35,656 nt of DNA from Chara braunii (Eukaryota; Streptophyta; Charophyceae; Charales; Characeae), in assembly GCA_003427395.1 (NCBI GenBank), contig BFEA01000101.1, positions 2,467,430-2,503,085 on the forward strand, read 5' to 3'. The position numbers and the translations under genes are program-made. The notes below the pieces were generated by a model that saw only the letters and a list, made by a program, of their open reading frames with translations, was not told where the DNA came from and searched no databases. This document shows positions 31,184 through 35,656 of this stretch, in pieces; the stretch's first letter is position 1, and each line of letters opens with the position of its first letter.

Positions 31184-32110
31184 ATGAGCAGAGTCTTTTT
31201 TGTAAAAAAAAAAACAAAAACAAACATTGGTCTCGCTTTGCTGCAAAACACAGTCTGGTCTCCGGCCAGGGGCTCACGAGGGGGAGTCGCAATCTTAGTA
31301 CATCGGAACCTTCAAGCAGAAATAATTGACTTCTTTGCGGATCTTTGGGGAAGATGGTCCTGGATCAAACTTGGGATAGAAGGTCAAGAGTGGGTGATTG
31401 CAAATGTCTACGTTCCAACGGATGCACGAGAGCGAAGAATATTTTTCGAAAACCTCCCGTTAGTTATCCCAGATTGTGAGCATCTAGTTGTTGCTGGAGA
31501 TTGGAACACTTCGTTAGACATGGAAAGGTCAATTCGGGGCAGTTCAGATGTAAAGGCACTACTAGATGTAATGTCGGAATCGGATGTGATAGATACTTAT
31601 AGCCTTCTTCACTCGGAAGCACCTGACTATATCTGGTTTTCCAATGAGCGGGAGAGGGTAGGCACGATATGTAGGAGGCTGGATTTTTTTCTTTTCTCCC
31701 CTGCTGCATGGCACGCCACAATAGACATCGAAAAACATCCTCAGACACTTTCGGATCATAAACCTGTTTGGGCGAGTTTTAACTCCTTGAAACCGGAGAG
31801 GGGTCGGGGTTACTTTAGGGTCAATACGCTGATTCTTAAAGATCCTAGGGTAGTCGACTGGATGAAAAGATTTTGGAGCGACTAGAATAAAAACGTAGAT
31901 TATTTTGCCTCAAAGGCAGAATGGTGGGATGCTGGTTCCCTCATCTTTTCGAGCCACTTAAATCTCTTTTCACGAATCTTGGCAGCTGGGCGGAAGAACC
32001 AGGAACGAAATATGATTAAAAAGATTGAGTATGCGGAAATGAGAATGAACCTCCACCCTATCTCAAACCTGGTCTGGAGTTCGGTGAGGGAAAAATGGAT
32101 GGTTGAGTGA
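31184..32110 (+). pseudogene. LINE ORF2, endonuclease (EEP) segment
   Basis: From 31184, residues 33-38 GGVAIL, 74-80 NVYVPTD, 105-108 GDWN, 164-167 RRLD and 190-192 SDH match the apurinic-type endonuclease of L1-like elements. This enzyme nicks target DNA to prime reverse transcription. The N-terminal Asn and Glu motifs are not seen: the sequence before residue 20 is a lysine-coding A-run, so the front is lost or scrambled. TAG at 31883-31885 interrupts the frame. The same frame continues through the linker (WWDAGSLIFSSHLNLFSRIL) to a TGA at 32108-32110. Not functional. Confidence 0.85.
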
Positions 32111-32690
32111 GACTCCTATCAGCAGGAACAGTCTGAACTGTGGGCCGAACGTCTGAAGGTTAAGGGGATAGAGGTTTATGATCGGATGTTTAGTGAGTGT
32201 TTCCAAAAACTGCTCCCTAAACGCCTATCACACCCTATGAGCCAACTGATGCACCCGTTTGACAGGGAACTCCCAGTAGCATGCGATCAGACTCAGTTGT
32301 GTACCTATGCAGCTATGTATTACCAGGATATTCTCACGATTAGAAGTTCGTATGAGGATATCGATACGGACCTTTTTGTTGACTCTAGCCATTGGTCCTC
32401 ATTTACTGCTAGAATCTCCACACAAGGCAGGTTGGATCTGGACCGCCCGATAATTGTGGAAGAAGCCTGGAGAACCCTTTGTTCTATGGCTAAAGGAAAA
32501 GCTCCAGGCGACGACGGTCTCCCCGTGGAGCTCTACGTTTTGATATGGGATTAAAGAAGAACTCGTCGATATCTATAATCAGGCCGTATCAGGTAATCAC
32601 CTGTCGAAAGGAATGAGAAATAGGATAATATCCCTGTTGTATAAAAATGTGATCGGTCGGAAATAAGAAATTGGAGACCAATTTTTGTTT
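32111..32690 (+). pseudogene. LINE ORF2, RT N-terminal segment
   Basis: The frame continues after the TGA. The piece starting at Met 32186 ends with MAKGKAPGDDGLPVELY (about residues 101-117), the typical GKAPGxDG motif just before the RT palm in non-LTR elements. TAA at 32552 follows a one-base shift. EELVDIYNQAVSG and RNRIISLLYKN then continue in the next frame (from about 32556), and RNWRPIFVLNVSYKLLAKVL returns to the original frame near 32665. So two near-cancelling frameshifts lie about 110 bp apart. Confidence 0.8.
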
Positions 32691-34215
32691 TGAACGTTTC
32701 ATATAAACTCCTGGCCAAAGTGTTGGCAAGGAGGCTAGGCCGTTATTTACCTGATTTTGTGAACAAAGACCAAGCGGCCTTTGTACAAGGCCGTTTTATA
32801 TTTGATAATATAGTAACAGCTATTGAATCCCTGGAAGTAGTAGAGCGCACAGCTGCGGATACCATGGTACTTATGTTGAATCTTGAAAAAGCCTATGATC
32901 GTGTAAACTGGACCTATGTTCTGTCTACACTTAAACACTTGGGCTTTGGAGAAAACCTATGTAAGTGGGTGACTGCTCTGTATTCGAAGTCAACTGCGGC
33001 GGTGATGGTTAATGGCAATATTTCGGAATCCTTTGCCTTAACTAAATCATTACGCCAGGGTTGCCCCCTGGCCCCTCTGTTGTTTGTTCTGCAAATGGAG
33101 AACCTCCTTTGCAATATAAGGACAAAGCCGGAAATAAGAGGTCTAAAAGCAGGTAGCTCCCAATGTAAAGTCAAGGCGCTTGCTGACGACCTGTTTGCAA
33201 TCTCTGAGAACACTGAATCTTCTATTGTAGCCCTAAAATCCTGTCTGGACGAATATTCAGAGTTGTCAGAAGCATCTATGAACCAGTCGAAGTCTGTTTT
33301 CTTCTTGCCCTCGTCGCACACTCCGGTAGTAAATTGGGGTATGAAACGAATAAATGCAGGGGAGTCTGAGAGGTTCTTGGGGGTTCAGGTGGCCTTGCTT
33401 TCTTGCACAGTCGACCAGGAAAATATTATATTACAGCGAACCTTACAGCGAGTCTCCATTGGGGTAAGGCTCAGCATCTCTCAATCTTTGGTAAAGCTAT
33501 GGTTGTTAATTGTGCTTTGTTCGCGCTGTTATGGTTCGTTGTCGCTGTTAGACCCCTTGGCAAGAACATGTGCACCCTGGTAAGAAGACGATCAACAAGG
33601 TTTATCTGGAAGACCTCCGCTAAAGAAGGGGAAGGCTTCCTATCTAAGGTTGCTTGGGATCAGTTGTGCTTTCCTAAGTCTGAGGGGGGCCTTGGCCTTG
33701 TTGACCCCCAGCGCAAGAGTGTCGCGATGCTCATTGGATGGATAATTAAAGCCATGTGCTCTGTTGAGGATGCCCACTGGATCTCTTCAGCAGAAGAGAT
33801 TTTGGCTTCGGAGTGGAATTTAAGTCGTCCCTCATATGTCTGGACGTGTTTATTGCTTAAATCATATCAGAACAGAACAGTCAAGTCGGATTTTTTTAGT
33901 GCAATAATTTTCGCATGGAAGAAACTTAAGCCAACAGCCTGGTTCAAACCAGTCACGAAAATGGAAGTTCTTCTCCAACCACTTTTTGACAATCCGCATA
34001 TCTGTGAAGAAGACGGGTCCAGCTTCGCAGCCACCCAATCTGGTGGGAACTTCGGTAGGAGTTGGATCGAAAGGGGAATACTTAGGATTAACGACATTTG
34101 GGATAGCCTCTCTAATCAATGGATCTCTCCTCTAGAACTGAGAGCAAGGTTGGGTCCACTCTGGTTTGTTGAAGAAAGACTGTCTAGCCTTATTCAAGCC
34201 ATCCCGTTAGACTGA
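32690..34215 (+). pseudogene. LINE ORF2, reverse transcriptase core and thumb
   Basis: From 32690: NVSYKLLAKVLARRL (2-16), QAAFVQGRFIFDNI (28-41), motif A LNLEKAYDRVNW (63-74), motif B RQGCPLAPLLF (122-132), motif C ALADDLFAIS (163-172) and RFLGVQV (228-234). Motif A has Asn at residue 64 (codon 32879-32881) where the catalytic Asp of L1-type RTs normally stands. Motif C keeps both Asp residues (33185-33190) but has Leu before ADD instead of the usual Tyr or Phe. Near 33450 the frame shifts, and the thumb continues as SLHWGKAQHLSIFGKAMVVN, FIWKTSAKEGEG and KVAWDQLCFPKSEGGLGL to a TGA at 34213. Non-functional. Confidence 0.88.
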
Positions 34216-35345
34216 CGCTACATTCTCAGTCCAGAAGGTATTGATCCCCCAGGGACCTCGTATATTACACGACCCCTGGAGGACCAATGTTCCTTCTGGA
34301 AATTAGTAAAGATCGAGTTGAATGGGAAGAGAGTCTTCCAACAGTGGCGGTGCCTGACTGAGCCTAGTGTATTAATCTGTCAGGGGGAAGGAACTCATTG
34401 GACGCAACTCTGTTCCAAACTAGAGTTTGGGAGGATGATGATGAGGATGGTGATTGGTCATGTAGAGCTTTCGGCCAAGGTAAAACATTGATGGAGCTAA
34501 AGATTGACCCGAAGTTGTGGGGATGGCAGGGGGAAGGGGAAGGTGGAGCTGATCTGGCTCTGTCCCAGTATTCGGTAGCTCAAGGTTACAGTGCCCAACG
34601 CCCCACCCTTTCCCCTTTGTGGAGGGCTACCTCACGGTGGAGACAGGTGATAGATTGTGAAAACAGTCAGATTGAGAAGGCTATCCATCGTTGCTGGGCC
34701 CAACTTTCGCAGGCCCCGAATCTGCGTGCTGCAGTCAGTCCATGGTTGCTATCCCTGTTTGCGACCCCTTCGGCGGTTACCCTGTTACAACGAGGTATGC
34801 AGGTGGATCTAACATGCAAAAGATGTGAGTGGGCGTTTGAATCTACCACGCACCTTTGGTATGATTGCCCCGCCTCGAAAAACATCTGGGATTGGTGGCA
34901 AAAATTTTGGACATCCATCTCTGGAAATTGTACGCCGTGGGATAGGCTGTGGGTTTTATTGGGAGGGATTCCGGACAATATGGATCTATATAAAGGATGG
35001 GGATACGTCGCTCAGGCCGCCAGGGCCGTGGGATGTGAAGTTATTTGGAAGCAACGCAACCTGCGAATTTTCGAGAACAGAGAGCTAACCAATAAAGAAA
35101 TCAGAATTGGGTTTAAATCCTCTCTGCGACGTACCATTCAGGCGGATTGGATAAGGAAAGGTAAGAGATCTTCGGGAAGATGGTTTGGTGAAACTTGGGG
35201 CTTGGGTGGGAAGCTGGTTAGACTGGAGGAAGGCAAACTCGTGTTCGACGAATGGTTCTGGTCTGGTTGGGTAAGAGTAGTAACCTGGGTGCTCGGTTGT
35301 TTTTCTGCAGGAGGAAGGCGGTTGCTGTGGAGGGAGTGTCAGTAG
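34216..35345 (+). pseudogene. LINE ORF2, C-terminal zinc-knuckle (zf-RVT) segment
   Basis: After the TGA the old frame reads on (RYILSPEGIDPPGTSYITRP) to about 34490. From 34398 another frame takes over, with WRQVIDCENSQIEKAIHRCW and then the knuckle C140, C143, H152, C157 (spacing C-x2-C-x8-H-x4-C; VDLTCKRCEWAFESTTHLWY). It is followed by NIWDWWQKFW and a WKQRNLRIFENRE block typical of plant L1 C-termini. The frame ends normally at 35345, so this last piece may be full length at its 3' end. Confidence 0.85.
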
Positions 35346-35656
35346 AAGCTGGGGCGGGTCCCTCCGGGGTCCATCTGTCGCATTAGACATAGAACTTTAG
35401 TTAGGTGGCTGTGTGGTATAGGATAGCACTTGGAACTGTTGTTTCAGTTTGTTGTAGTCTATTCTTCTCCTCTCTGGACAGTCTGTTGGTGTGTTAGTAG
35501 TTCAACCTAGCAGGGTTTGTTGGTGAATTTTTGGTTTGTTCGGTTTTTACGGCTTGTATCAGTTTTTGTTGCTGGAGTGGTTTCAGGACAGCGGCCTGGT
35601 TTTGGTCATTTCTGTGCCTAGATTAGCCAACTCCATCGGCGAGCCTCGGCTCGTAA
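35346..35656 (+). other. LINE 3' UTR, truncated by the window
   Basis: GT-rich non-coding sequence after the ORF2 stop. No poly-A tail is reached. Confidence 0.55.

Larger units (their letters stand above)
30900..35656 (+). mobile_element. L1-like plant LINE, decayed, 3' end beyond the window
   Basis: Order is endonuclease, reverse transcriptase, zinc knuckle, as in ORF2 of plant L1-type elements. The 5' limit is uncertain: 30520-31180 has no recognised ORF1, and the start of the endonuclease is damaged. No poly-A tail or target duplication is visible before the window ends; 35346-35656 reads as 3' UTR. The ORF2 has stops at 31883, 32108 and 34213 and frameshifts near 32550, 32660, 33450 and 34400-34480. 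Confidence 0.85.

Overview
This is eukaryotic, plant-type repeat DNA. It has long introns' worth of non-coding sequence, many TA, CA/TG and poly-A tracts, assembly gaps (one N at 3274, a run of N at 19290-19394), a plant-style L1-like LINE and a PIF/Harbinger transposase relic. I see no intact host gene, no rRNA or tRNA gene and no prokaryotic feature. The look of the LINE and the very high repeat load suggest a streptophyte (a charophyte alga such as Chara, or an early land plant). That assignment is a guess from style, not a match.

Layout. 1-930: GC-rich GAACG-type elements and an A-rich tandem array arranged around a (TA)n tract. About 950-7680: copy A (minus orientation) of a large non-coding repeat family. 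About 7780-12650: copy B (plus), flanked by two inverted copies of a 26-bp palindrome. About 13100-20340: copy C (plus), interrupted at its (TA)n tract by a further GAACG-type insertion (18703-19488). 20340-21650: a frameshifted coding-like fragment of unknown identity. 21690-22380: CA/TG and GA-rich low-complexity DNA. 22364-23593: a decayed PIF/Harbinger transposase (minus). 23598-24246: a foldback element whose sister copy lies at 10141-10514 inside copy B. 24909-25219: a second, near-symmetrical foldback MITE. 26690-29065: a large inverted repeat carrying about 240-bp tandem units. 29640-30500: a partial copy D of the distal end of the repeat family, expanded by a 100-bp-class hairpin repeat. 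About 30900-35656: a 5'-damaged LINE with endonuclease, reverse transcriptase and zinc-knuckle segments broken by stops and frameshifts.

The most interesting signal is in copies A, B and C. Each carries an array of roughly ten short hairpins in which the loop is nearly constant (family orientation TTTGTTTCTAAGTTGAATG in B and C, GTTCCATAAGATTGGACGG in A), while the stem differs from unit to unit and is complementary in each clear unit. At equivalent positions in the diverged copies the two sides of a stem change together. Several further single hairpins (leader 6-bp stem with 5-nt loop; distal GATCC and GTTATC stems) also covary or persist among copies. This is what selection for a folded nucleic acid looks like, and I do not recognise the family. 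None of the open frames in these copies looks like a conserved protein, so the structured strand itself may be the product.

How the parts relate: the window is a nest of transposons rather than a set of cooperating genes. TA-targeting elements sit in the TA tracts of the large repeat, a foldback element sits inside copy B, and Harbinger and LINE relics lie beside them. The LINE and transposase are both dead in this copy.
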